Below are positions 1-8,363 of a DNA stretch of 47,402 bases, in pieces. The DNA is from Chloroflexota bacterium (GTDB lineage: Bacteria > Chloroflexota > Dehalococcoidia > SHYD01 > JACQUQ01). Location of the stretch: the NCBI GenBank assembly GCA_016210175.1, contig JACQUQ010000203.1, positions 1 through 47,402 of the forward strand, in the 5' to 3' direction. Positions within the stretch are counted from its first letter, which is position 1; each line of letters begins with the position of its first letter. The translations under genes and the position numbers were made by a program. The notes below the pieces were generated by a model. That model saw only the letters and a list, made by a program, of their open reading frames with translations. It was not told where the DNA came from and made no database searches.

Positions 1-330
1 GCCGAGGCCCTGGACTACCTCTTTGGCACCGGGGAGTACGCCGGGCGTGACACCAGCAGAGAGCCCCAGGTGGTCCTGCTGGACCTGAAGCTGCCCAAGG
101 TGGACGGCCTGGAGGTCTTGCGGCGCTTGCGTGCCGACCCGCGCACCAGCCTCCTGCCCGTGGTGGTGCTGACCTCGTCGGACGAGGAGAAAGACATGGT
201 GGAGAGCTATCGCCTGGGCGCGAACAGCTACGTGCGCAAGCCGGTGGACTTCCTCCAGTTCACGGAAGCCACCCGGCAACTGGGCATGTACTGGCTGGTC
301 TTGAACGAGCCACCGCCGATGAGCCGATGA
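1..330 (+). CDS. Response regulator receiver protein, 5' truncated
   Basis: This is the C-terminal 109 residues of a CheY-like receiver; the gene begins before the window. It runs in frame from base 1 to a TGA at 328-330. The phospho-acceptor Asp is in [13 protein letters not shown], the conserved Ser/Thr is in VVVLTSS, and the conserved Lys is in YVRKPVDF. The tail after the Lys ([19 protein letters not shown]) is typical of Rcp1-type single-domain regulators that pair with phytochrome-like or GAF/PAS kinases. No output domain follows, so it probably acts by protein contact in a phosphorelay. It lies upstream of a REC-containing histidine kinase, which suggests a shared signalling group. The missing N-terminus should carry the acidic Asp pair. 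Confidence 0.9.
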   Translation, partial: AEALDYLFGTGEYAGRDTSREPQVVLLDLKLPKVDGLEVLRRLRADPRTSLLPVVVLTSSDEEKDMVESYRLGANSYVRKPVDFLQFTEATRQLGMYWLVLNEPPPMSR

Positions 331-352
331 GCCGCTAAGGGGTGCCTGCAAA

Positions 353-383
353 CCCGTTCCTTGCGACCGGCTCAAGGGACGGG
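353..383. repeat. Palindromic interspersed repeat (CCTTG...CAAGG type)
   Basis: An 11-bp stem (353-363 with 373-383, one G-T pair) encloses a 9-nt loop reading cgaccggct. It lies 22 bases after the stop of the truncated response regulator and could serve as a factor-dependent terminator. Near-identical stem-loops occur at 16937-16967 and 27971-28013. Confidence 0.7.
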
Positions 384-420
384 CGTTGCCGTCGACCAGC
401 GTAGTGCAGAACTGGTGACG

Positions 421-500
421 TTTTCGGCATGGGCAACCGGTAGGGGCGCAGGGACCTGCGCCCCTACCACCGCCCGATCCCCGACGACTTCCCCTGATCG
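421..500. repeat. Hairpin repeat, left copy flanking the histidine kinase
   Basis: About 78 bp here match 2994-3075 almost base for base, from ttttcggcatgggcaacc to ccctgatc. The core is a near-palindrome, GGTAGGGGCGCAGG / CCTGCGCCCCTACC, with a 2-nt loop. The two copies lie in the same orientation and bracket the histidine kinase gene at 567-2945. Confidence 0.85.
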
Positions 501-566
501 TGCATGAGGCAACGCCAGGTGCCAACAGGCGTGCAGCGGCCAGACGAAGGTGGGTAAAGGGGTACG

Positions 567-2945
567 ATGGGAAAGCCCCTGCGGGTGCTGAACGTCGAAG
601 ACTCGGAAGATGACGCCCTGCTGCTGCGGCGCCACCTGGCGCGCGCCGGGTACGACCTGACCATCGAGCGGGTGGACACCGCCAACGCTCTGACGGCCGC
701 GCTCGACCGACAGGAGTGGGATATCGTCATCGCCGATTACGTCATGCCCCACTTCAGCGCGCCCGCGGCGCTGGCCCTGGTGCAGGAGCGCGGCATCGAC
801 CTCCCCTTCATCATCCTCTCCGGCGCCATCGGCGAGGAGACCGCGGTGGCCGCCATGCGCGCGGGCGCCCATGACTTCCTGGTGAAACAGAACCTGACCC
901 GCCTGGTGCCCGCCATCGAGCGGGAGTTGCGGGAGGCGGCGGTCCGGCGGGAGCGCCGGCGGGCCGAGGAGGCGCTGCGGGCCAGCGAGGCCCGGCTCCG
1001 GCTGCTGATGGAGCAGGTGCCCGCGATGGTGTGGACCACGGACACCGACCTCCGGGTGACGGCGACCTGGGGCACAGGGTTGGCCGGACTGCACCTGCGG
1101 TCCAACCAGACGGCCGGCATGACGCTGGCGGAGTACTTTCAGACCGATGCCCCGGACCTTGTGCCCATCGCGGCACACCGCCAGGCCCTCCGGGGCGAGC
1201 GTGCGGTCTTCGAAATGACGTGGCAGGGGCATGCCTACCAGTCTCACGTCGAGCCGCTGTACAGCGCCGCCGGCCGGCTGCTGGGCCGCATTGGCGTCGC
1301 GCTGGACATCACCGAGCGCAAGCGGGCGGAGGAGGCGCAGCGCTTCCTGGCCGAGGCGGGCAGTGTGCTCGCCGCCTCCCTCGATTACGAGACCACCCTC
1401 CAGAACGTGGCGCGCCTGGCGGTGCCATTCCTGGCCGATTGGTGCCTCGCCGATGTGGTCGAGGAGGACGGGGCCATTCGCCGGGTGGCCGCGGTCCATG
1501 CCGACCCGGCCAAGCAAGAACTGACCGAGGAGTTGCGCCGCTTCCCGCCCGACATGTGCAAGGCGGAGGGGGTGCCCAGCGTGTTGCGCACCGGCCAGGC
1601 GGTTCTCGTCTCCGAGGTGTCTGATGCCCAGATGGAGGCCGCGGCCCAGAGCGCCGAGCACCTCCGGATCTGGCGCGCGCTCGGCTCCCGGTCCTCCATG
1701 GTGGTGCCGCTGCGGGCCCGCGGCCGCGTGCTGGGCGCGCTCGCCTTCGTCTCGGCGCGGCCGGGCCGCTACGGACCGGCCGACCTGGCCCTGGCCGAGG
1801 AGTTGGCCCGCCGTGCGGCCCTGGCCGTGGACAACGCCCGGCTCTACCGCACCGCCGAGGCCCAGCGCCGCCGCCTGGAGACCGTGCTGGAGCAGATCCC
1901 GGAGGGTGTCCTCATCGGCGAAGCCCCCGACGGCCGGTTCGTCCTCTGGAACAGTGCCGCCCAGGGCTTCTGGGACCGTCCCATCGCCGGGGATAGCATG
2001 AAGCAGCGGTTCTATCGCGTCCGTCCCAGCTATGCCGGCGGGCAGCCCTACGCCTTTGAGGAGTTGCCCCTGATGCGGGCGCTGCGGGGCGAAACCGTCC
2101 TGGGTATGGAACTGGCCTGGTCGAACCCCGACCAGACCCGCACTATCGTCCTCATCAACGCGGCCCCCATCTACGACGAGCAGGACCGGATCATCGCGGC
2201 CGTGACCGTGTTCCAGGACATCACCCAGCGCAAGACCATGGAGCAGATGAAAGACGACTTCCTGTCCCTGGCCGCCCACGAGCTCAAGACGCCCCTCACC
2301 GCTATCAAAGGCCACAGCCAGCTGCTGCTGCGACAACTGGCCCGCGGACAGACGGTGCTGGACGAGGTGGAGGCCCGGATCCTGCGCACCATCGCCGAGC
2401 GGGCCGACTACATGGCCGGGCTGGTCAGCGAACTCCTGGACCTCTCGCGCATCGAGACCGACCGACTGGCGCTGCACCCCGAGCCCGTGGACCTGGCGCA
2501 GCTGCTGCGGGAGGTGGTGGCCCAGCAGCAGGGACTCCACGCCGATCATCCCTTCCTCCTGGAGGGGGCCGACCAGCCGGTGTGGGGCGTCTGGGACCGG
2601 GGACGGCTGGAGCAGGTGCTCACCAACCTCCTGGACAACGCCGCCAAGTATAGCCCGCCCGGCCGGCCGGTCACGGCGCGCCTGCGCGCGAGCCAGGGCC
2701 AGGCGCACGTGGCGGTGCAGGACCAGGGCATCGGCATCCCGGCGCGGGACCTGCCCCACCTGTTCGAGCGCCACTTCCGGGCTAGCAATGTGGGCATGGC
2801 GCCCTCCGGCCTGGGGGTAGGGCTGTACCTGTCCAGCCAGATGGTACGGCGGCACGGCGGGCGTCTCTGGGCCGAGAGTGTGGAAGGGGAAGGCTCGACC
2901 TTCCACGTGGAGCTGCCCCTGGACGGCGCGCCACCGCAGCGGTGA
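567..2945 (+). CDS. Hybrid-type sensor histidine kinase, REC-PAS-GAF-PAS-HisKA-HATPase
   Basis: A 792-residue soluble sensor kinase with no membrane segments. The receiver domain is at about residues 5-120, with acidic residues at VEDSEDD and phospho-Asp at D57 (IADYVMP). A short charged helix leads to a PAS domain (about 135-255), a GAF domain (about 265-425) and a second PAS domain (about 430-555). The H-box is AAHELKTPL with the phospho-accepting His at about 571. The ATPase domain follows, with N-box TNLLDNAAKYSP, G1 DQGIGIP and G2 GLGVGLYLS. The N-terminal receiver is an unusual order; it suggests the kinase is controlled by phosphotransfer as well as by ligand or redox sensing in GAF/PAS. 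The ATG at 567 was chosen because it gives an intact receiver; no strong ribosome site is visible (gggtaaaggggtacg upstream). The ligand is unknown. It is flanked by two copies of a hairpin repeat. Confidence 0.92.
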   Translation: MGKPLRVLNVEDSEDDALLLRRHLARAGYDLTIERVDTANALTAALDRQEWDIVIADYVMPHFSAPAALALVQERGIDLPFIILSGAIGEETAVAAMRAGAHDFLVKQNLTRLVPAIERELREAAVRRERRRAEEALRASEARLRLLMEQVPAMVWTTDTDLRVTATWGTGLAGLHLRSNQTAGMTLAEYFQTDAPDLVPIAAHRQALRGERAVFEMTWQGHAYQSHVEPLYSAAGRLLGRIGVALDITERKRAEEAQRFLAEAGSVLAASLDYETTLQNVARLAVPFLADWCLADVVEEDGAIRRVAAVHADPAKQELTEELRRFPPDMCKAEGVPSVLRTGQAVLVSEVSDAQMEAAAQSAEHLRIWRALGSRSSMVVPLRARGRVLGALAFVSARPGRYGPADLALAEELARRAALAVDNARLYRTAEAQRRRLETVLEQIPEGVLIGEAPDGRFVLWNSAAQGFWDRPIAGDSMKQRFYRVRPSYAGGQPYAFEELPLMRALRGETVLGMELAWSNPDQTRTIVLINAAPIYDEQDRIIAAVTVFQDITQRKTMEQMKDDFLSLAAHELKTPLTAIKGHSQLLLRQLARGQTVLDEVEARILRTIAERADYMAGLVSELLDLSRIETDRLALHPEPVDLAQLLREVVAQQQGLHADHPFLLEGADQPVWGVWDRGRLEQVLTNLLDNAAKYSPPGRPVTARLRASQGQAHVAVQDQGIGIPARDLPHLFERHFRASNVGMAPSGLGVGLYLSSQMVRRHGGRLWAESVEGEGSTFHVELPLDGAPPQR

Positions 2946-3670
2946 CGGTGTCGTGCCGGCAGCGCCGTGGCTCTGGGGCAGCATCAAGAGGCGTTTTCGG
3001 CATGGGCAACCGTGGTAGGGGCGCAGGGCCCTGCGCCCCTACCACCGCCCGATCCCCTACGACCTGCCCTGATCCTGCTCTGGGTGGCCGTTCCCCTGGC
3101 GCTGGTACCCACGAGCGGTAGCGCCCAACCTGCGCATGCCTGTCGCCCCGTCCGAGCGGGATGGGCCACGATCTCGCGGCTCCCGCGCCACGGTCGTTAT
3201 AAGAAGAAGACGCATGGCGAGCGTGCGCGCGGTGCCGCACCGGGGCGCTCGGACTATCGCGCAGGTGCATGGCAGCGCGACATTGGACCGCGTCTCCTTT
3301 CCGGCGAATTGCAACAGGGCGGGGCGTTGGTCGTTATGGACTTCAGGCGAATGCTCAGCAACCGTGTTCCCACAGCAGGTTCCCTAGAAGTTCGGGTCAC
3401 CCTCGTGCGCCTGCCCTGCCGCCGCAGCACCCCCATTGCCAGCGCCGGTTATCGCAGCAGTCCTGCTGTCCCTCCCCGCTTCCTCCGCGCTGGCACGAGC
3501 GTGTCCCCCAGTAGCGCGATGGCGCGTCCCCTGCGGGGGAGCGCGCCGGACACACCGCGCACGGGTGGCGGCTGGGCCGCGAGCCGGGTATACTACAGAG
3601 CGGGCTGCGGGTGCGCATCCACGGCGCACTTGGTTCGCTGGCTCTCACTACCCCGGAAAGGAGAAGCGCT
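2946..3670. other. Intergenic region with hairpin repeat and possible promoter
   Basis: About 725 bases without a convincing gene; the open frames are high-GC artefacts with odd composition. It holds the right copy of the hairpin repeat (2994-3075). There is also a TATACT box at 3589-3594, about 80 bases before the next start, which may be a -10 element, but no good -35 is seen. Confidence 0.6.
2994..3075. repeat. Hairpin repeat, right copy, with perfect 30-bp palindrome
   Basis: Right-hand copy of the repeat at 421-500. Its core is a perfect palindrome, GGTAGGGGCGCAGGG followed by its exact complement. It begins about 50 bases after the kinase stop codon. Confidence 0.85.
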
Positions 3671-4081
3671 GTGAGCCTCAGGGCAGCACGCCAGCCACAA
3701 CGACAACGTCGCGTGCTCGTGGTGGAGGACGACCAGGCTATTACGCGCTTTGTCTCGCTGGCCCTCGAACAGGAAGGGTATCAGGTGCAGACGGCGGCCA
3801 ACGGCGCCGAGGCCATCGCTCAGGTGGAGCAGGAGTTGCCCGACGTCATCCTGCTGGACATGCTCATGCCCGTGATGGACGGCTGGGAGTTTGCCCGACG
3901 CTTTCGCGAGCGCTGGAACCGGAAGGTGCCTATCGTGGTGATGACCGCGGCGACCAATGCCCAGGAGCGCGCGGAACAGATCCAGGCGGAGGGCTTCCTG
4001 GGGAAGCCGTTTGACCTGGATGACCTGCTGGCAGTGGTGGAGCGCCGCACGCGCGGCCGCAACAGCACCCTGTCGCCCTAA
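3671..4081 (+). CDS. Single-domain response regulator (CheY-like)
   Basis: A 136-residue receiver-only protein. Acidic pocket residues are E19, D20 and D21 (VVEDDQ), phospho-Asp is D63 (ILLDMLMPVMDG), the switch Thr is in IVVMTAA, and the conserved Lys is in FLGKPFD. GTG at 3671 is preferred because AAAGGAG (3657-3663) sits 7 bases upstream; the longer frame from 3611 has no such site and would add 20 residues unlike any receiver. It lies downstream of the hybrid kinase and may receive phosphate from it or from the kinase's receiver; this is inferred from position. With no output domain, its target is unknown. Confidence 0.88.
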   Translation: MSLRAARQPQRQRRVLVVEDDQAITRFVSLALEQEGYQVQTAANGAEAIAQVEQELPDVILLDMLMPVMDGWEFARRFRERWNRKVPIVVMTAATNAQERAEQIQAEGFLGKPFDLDDLLAVVERRTRGRNSTLSP

Positions 4082-4226
4082 CCCAGACCGCACTGCGGGG
4101 TGACGGCCGGCCAGGGACCATGATGCTTCCCTGCGTTCGGCACGACCAGAACTACCTCGTGCGGCATGTGCGGAGGAGCCCCAGCCGACAGGCTCAGGGG
4201 AACCTCCATCGAAGGGAACCATGACC

Positions 4227-4274
4227 GGAGTTCCCGTTCGTCCTGAGCCTGGTCGAAGGACGAACGGGAACTCC
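4227..4274. repeat. Perfect 18-bp stem palindrome (TTCGTCCT...AGGACGAA family)
   Basis: The stem 4227-4244 pairs perfectly with 4257-4274, with a 12-nt loop gagcctggtcga. The motif belongs to a dispersed GTTCGTCCTGAGCC..TCGAAGGACGAAC type of element that I recognise from many bacterial genomes. A degraded relative lies at about 10685-10725. Confidence 0.8.
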
Positions 4275-4535
4275 TTGACCTGACCGGGAACGCAAAAGCC
4301 CGGTTCTCCCTCCGGCCCTGAAGGCAGGTGGGGGTGCGCGCGGGCTGTCCACGGGGTCGGCGGCTGCACCTCTCCCACCCGTGCGGCAAGGAGGCGCGCC
4401 CGGCCCAGCAGAGGGACACTTCTCTGTGCCCTCCGAAGACCTCCCCCCGGCCCAGCACCCGCAAGGCGAGCACTCACTACCAGCTCCCGCCCGTGGCAAT
4501 ACGGCAGGAAAAGGACCATTGGGCGCGGGACGCGC

Positions 4536-4564
4536 TTGACTTGTATCAAGACTTTTAGGATAGT
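4536..4564 (+). promoter_or_regulatory. Putative sigma-70 promoter for pntAA-AB-B
   Basis: TTGACT at 4536-4541, a 17-base spacer, then GATAGT at 4559-4564. Transcription would begin near 4571. It is the best promoter-like pair in the gap upstream of the operon. Confidence 0.5.
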
Positions 4565-4798
4565 GTTGGTCGTGAGGGCTTTCGCCTCGGCCACACGCCT
4601 TCTCTCCGTGTGATGCCCTCCGCGCCGGGAGAGTTCTATGCGTGGCCCACCAACCCTGCACACCGTTGCGCTTTTCTCCCTGCTCGCAGTAACATACACT
4701 ATCAGTTCGCACACCGATCGGCCGCCACCGGCCCGCTAGGGGAGTGTTGGGAGCGTGTGAACGTCAGCTTCGGAGCAGGCGGCGAGATCCAACGCGGT

Positions 4799-6001
4799 AT
4801 GGAGGACAGCATATTGAGTGATGTTCGTTCGGGTACACTGAAAGTTGGGGTTCCCAAAGAGATCGTCACCGGAGAGCGCCGCGTGGCGCTGGTCCCGGAT
4901 TCCGTCGGGCGCTTGCTGAAGGCTGGCTTTGCGGTGCTGGTCGAAGCCGGCGCCGGCGAGGGGGCCTTTTACGCTGATCGGCAGTACGAGGACGCGGGAG
5001 CGCGCATCGTCACCGGCGCGGCCGACCTCTTTGGGCAAGCGGATATCGTCTTGAAAGTCCAGAAGCCGACGGTGAACGACGCGCTGGGGGCGCATGAGGT
5101 CGAGCTGATGCCCGAAGGCGCGACGCTGATCACCTTCATTCAACCGCTGCTCAATCCCGACCTGGTCCGGCTGCTCGCCAAGCGGCGGATTACGAGCTTT
5201 AGCATGGACGCCATCCCGCGCATCGCTCGGGCGCAGGCCATGGATGCGCTCTCCTCGCAGAGCGCGGTCGCGGGGTATAAGGCGGTGCTCATCGCGGCCA
5301 ACGCGCTGGGCAAGTTCTTCCCCATGATGATGACCGCCGCCGGGACTATCGCGCCCACCAAGGTGCTGGTGATGGGCACCGGGGTGGCCGGGCTTCAGGC
5401 CATCGCCACCGCGCGCCGCCTGGGGGCGGTCGTGCAAGGCTATGACATTCGGCCGGCCACCAAAGAGCAGGTGGAAAGCCTGGGCGCTACCTTTATCTCC
5501 CCGCAACTCGCCGAGCAGACGGAGACCACCGGGGGGTATGCGCAGCAGCTTGCCGAGGACGCGCAGGAGCGAGAGCGCGCGCTCGTCCAGCGCGTGGTCA
5601 AGGGTGTGGACATCGTCGTGACCACCGCGCTGATCCCCGGCCGGCGCGCGCCGGTGCTGGTCACGGCGCCCATGGTCCAGGAGATGCAACCGGGGTCGGT
5701 GATTGTGGATATCGCCGCGGAGATGGGGGGCAACTGCGAGTTGACGGAGCCGGGCACCGTCGTGGTGCGGCACGGCGTGACCATTCATGGCCCGCTGAAC
5801 CTGCCCAGCGCCATGCCGGTCCACGCCAGCCAGATGTATGCGCGCAACATCTCGAACATGCTGCTCCACCTGACCCGCGAGGGCCAGCTCCACCTGGACT
5901 TTGAAGATAGCATCACCGGGGCGTGCTGCATCACGCACAACGGCCAGGTCCTCCACGAGGCCAGCCGTGCCCTCGTGAGCGCCAGCACCCCGGACGCATA
6001 G
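4799..6001 (+). CDS. pntAA: NAD(P) transhydrogenase subunit alpha part 1 (PntAA)
   Basis: NAD(H)-binding domain I of the proton-translocating transhydrogenase, which transfers hydride between NADH and NADP+ using the proton gradient. The signature start LKVGVPKEIVTGERRVALVPD follows a short leader. The central Rossmann fold reads VLVMGTGVAGLQAIATARRLGAVV (about residues 190-213), followed by the conserved VVTTALIPGRRAPVL and the glycine-rich MGGNCELT. At about 400 residues it matches split PntAA rather than fused E. coli PntA; the membrane part is encoded by the next gene. ATG 4799 gives MEDSILSDVRSG. A TTG at 4814 with GGAGG (4801-4805) 8 bases upstream is in frame and may be the true start. 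It is the first gene of a three-gene operon and the protein is cytoplasmic, bound to the membrane subunits. Confidence 0.95.
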   Translation: MEDSILSDVRSGTLKVGVPKEIVTGERRVALVPDSVGRLLKAGFAVLVEAGAGEGAFYADRQYEDAGARIVTGAADLFGQADIVLKVQKPTVNDALGAHEVELMPEGATLITFIQPLLNPDLVRLLAKRRITSFSMDAIPRIARAQAMDALSSQSAVAGYKAVLIAANALGKFFPMMMTAAGTIAPTKVLVMGTGVAGLQAIATARRLGAVVQGYDIRPATKEQVESLGATFISPQLAEQTETTGGYAQQLAEDAQERERALVQRVVKGVDIVVTTALIPGRRAPVLVTAPMVQEMQPGSVIVDIAAEMGGNCELTEPGTVVVRHGVTIHGPLNLPSAMPVHASQMYARNISNMLLHLTREGQLHLDFEDSITGACCITHNGQVLHEASRALVSASTPDA

Positions 6002-6018
6002 GTACGAGAGGATACGTT

Positions 6019-6305
<287 letters not shown>

Positions 6306-6309
<4 letters not shown>

Positions 6310-7718
6310 TCGACTTCACCGGCTCGCTTCCAACACTGATCCAGGTCAGCTACCTGGTCGCCGCGGGGCTGTTCATCTTCGGCCTCAAGCGGCTGGGGTC
6401 GGTCGCCACCGCCAAGTCGGGCAACCTGCTGGCCGCCACGGGCATGCTGCTGGCGGTGGTCGCCACCCTGGTGGACCGCAGCGTCATCAGCTACGGGATG
6501 ATCGCCGCGAGCATGGCCACTGGCGCGGTCATCGGGGCCGTCGTTGCCCGCACGGTCAAGATGACCGCCATGCCCCAGATGGTCGCGATCTTCAACGGAC
6601 TGGGCGGTGGCGCTTCGGCGCTGGTCGCGTCGGCGGAGTTCCTCCGCTTGAGTACCGGAGGCCCGGCGGCGTCGCTGGATGTGCGGATCAGTATCATACT
6701 GGGCGTCCTCATCGGGGCGGTGACGCTCACCGGCAGCATCGTTGCCTATCTGAAGCTCGAAGAGCGGATCAACACCCGCCCCATCACCTACCCGCTTCAG
6801 AACGCCCTGAACCTCGTGCTCTTCCTCGCCATCGTCGCGCTGTCCCTCTACCTCATCGGCGTGGAACCCATGCTTGCCGTCTTCCTCGCGGTGTTGGCAG
6901 GATCGCTCCTCCTCGGGGTGCTGCTGGTGATCCCCATCGGCGGGGCGGACATGCCGGTGGTGATCTCCCTGCTCAACTCCTACTCCGGCCTGGCTGCGGC
7001 CGCAGCAGGCTTTGTGCTGGGCAACGCGGTGCTCATCATTGCCGGGGCCCTGGTGGGCGCATCAGGCATTATCCTCACCCGCATCATGTCCAAAGCGATG
7101 AACCGCTCGCTGACGAACATTATCTTCGGGGCGTTCGGTACGCTTCAGGAGGGCGCCGCTGCGGGCGCGGGCGGACAGAACGACAAGGTGGTACGGGAGG
7201 TCACCCCCGAAGAGGCGGCGATGATCCTGGGCTACGCCCGTTCCGTCATCGTGGTGCCGGGGTACGGCCTGGCGGTGGCCCAGGCCCAGCACGTGGTGCG
7301 CGAGCTGGCCGACCTGCTGGAGAAGCGCGGCGCCGACGTGAAGTATGCCATCCACCCTGTCGCCGGGCGGATGCCCGGACACATGAACGTGCTGCTGGCA
7401 GAGGCGGACGTGCCCTATGACCGGCTCTACGACCTGGACCAGATCAACTCCGAGTTCGAGCGGGCGGATGTGGCCATCGTGGTCGGGGCCAACGATGTGA
7501 CCAATCCCGCGGCACGGAACTCCCCCGACAGCCCGCTCTACGGGATGCCCATCCTTAATGTGGACAAAGCCCGCAGCGTGCTGTTCTTGAAGCGGAGCAT
7601 GAATCCGGGGTTCGCGGGCATCGATAACGATCTCTTCTACCTGGAAAAGACCATGATGCTCTTCGGCGACGCCAAGCAGTCACTGACCAAGCTGGTCCAC
7701 GAGGTGGAAAGCGTGTAG
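6306..7718 (+). CDS. pntB: NAD(P) transhydrogenase subunit beta (PntB)
   Basis: A 470-residue subunit with about eight or nine membrane helices (residues 10-270) and a C-terminal NADP(H)-binding domain III. Domain III shows the signature VPGYGLAVAQAQH, then HPVAGRMPGHMNVLLAEADVP and VVGANDVTNPAAR, which bind NADP(H). The mid-membrane segment SGLAAAAAGFVLGN is typical. The length matches the family (about 460). It starts inside the pntAB stop and ends 20 bases before an 8-bp hairpin that may end the transcript. With PntAA and PntAB it completes the enzyme, whose usual task is to make NADPH. Confidence 0.96.
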
Positions 7719-8225
7719 CGTCCGCCGGCGGGAAGCACCGGCCAGACGGGATGTCCTGCTGGCCGGGACATACGGTGCCACGACAACGGGCGGCGTTGCC
7801 TGAGCAGGGTGCAGGCAGCGCCGCCTGCGCGTGGCGCACCCCTTCTCCTCCGGCTGCGGCGACCCACCGCCGCTCGCCGACCATACCCACCCCAGCGCCA
7901 CCCAAACCTCCCGTAGGCACGATGTGGTAGCGTTCTGTCAGGCCTCGTTTGCTGAGGTGCAGCGAAACCGCGCGAACGTATGCGTTGGCGACGCTTCACT
8001 TGACACTTACTTATCGTGTGGTGGTCTGGCACCCCTGATGAGCGCCCCGATACCAGAACACGCGACGCGCGGCGCCGCGCGACCTGCCTTCCGGATTGCA
8101 CCAATATTTTTCGCATCGCGAGTCATTCCAGAAAACCTCACCAGCCCGTCCCTTTTCCACCTCCGCTGCCGTTAAGAACCTCGTATCTGCCCGACCTGGG
8201 GAGAACTGGTAGAAGGAGGGACGGT
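7719..8225. other. Intergenic region between pntB and M23 peptidase
   Basis: About 500 bases without a supported gene. It holds a hairpin after pntB (7738-7766), a near-palindrome GCAGGC..GCCTGC at 7811-7828, an isolated TTGACA at 8000-8005 without a good -10, and an unusually AT-rich patch around 8105. Its last part may begin the structured leader of the peptidase gene. Confidence 0.5.
7738..7766 (+). terminator. Hairpin after pntB, possible terminator
   Basis: CCGGCCAG (7738-7745) pairs perfectly with CTGGCCGG (7759-7766) across a 13-nt loop, 20 bases after the pntB stop. There is no T-tract, so an intrinsic terminator is uncertain. Confidence 0.45.
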
Positions 8226-8350
8226 ATGCCAGCTAACTCGCCGCGTCGAGGGGGGAACCTCTGCATCGGCCGTCGGCATCCCATGACCGGCATGCACGCC
8301 GACCCAGCGCCGCACCGTGCGGCCCCGCCGGGCTACCCACAGCAAGGGAG
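8215..8350 (+). promoter_or_regulatory. Structured leader, possible ydaO-like (c-di-AMP) element
   Basis: The leader of the M23 gene has CAGCTAACTCG (8230-8240), a CTCG/CGAG hairpin (8237-8240 with 8247-8250), then GGGGGAACC and GCATCGG, and a GTCGGC/GCCGAC stem (8272-8277 with 8298-8303). These strings resemble parts of ydaO-type c-di-AMP riboswitches, which often precede cell-wall hydrolase genes. Not all conserved blocks could be placed in the expected order, so this is a weak call. A 45-codon ORF overlaps it. Confidence 0.25.
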
Positions 8351-8363
8351 GGCCGGGCGATGA
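8226..8363 (+). CDS. Possible 45-residue leader ORF
   Basis: ATG at 8226 is preceded by AAGGAGGG (8213-8220) at a 5-base gap, one of the best ribosome sites in the window. The frame encodes 45 residues rich in Pro, Arg, Gly and Ala with no recognisable domain. It stops at 8361-8363, overlapping the ATG of the peptidase gene by 4 bases. That arrangement would couple translation of the two. The composition is unlike that of a folded protein, and the same bases may instead form an RNA leader structure. Confidence 0.3.
   Translation: MPANSPRRGGNLCIGRRHPMTGMHADPAPHRAAPPGYPQQGRAGR

Larger units (their letters stand above)
4082..4798. other. Intergenic region: palindromic repeat and pnt promoter
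   Basis: About 717 bases separate the response regulator from the transhydrogenase genes. The region contains a long perfect hairpin (4227-4274) and a promoter-like pair at 4536-4564, leaving a 5' leader of about 230 nt. In-frame extension of pntAA upstream to 4610 exists but its translation is unlike any transhydrogenase. No conserved riboswitch was recognised. Confidence 0.6.

Noticed and set aside
372-2987. 871-codon open frame on the minus strand opposite the hybrid kinase
   Set aside because: It is antisense to a gene with clear kinase motifs, has a His/Gln/Gly-rich composition and no domain. It is an effect of high GC at third positions.
2967-3674. 235-codon frame in the gap after the hybrid kinase
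   Set aside because: It starts inside the hairpin repeat, has odd composition and no ribosome site, and overlaps the real start of the response regulator in another frame.
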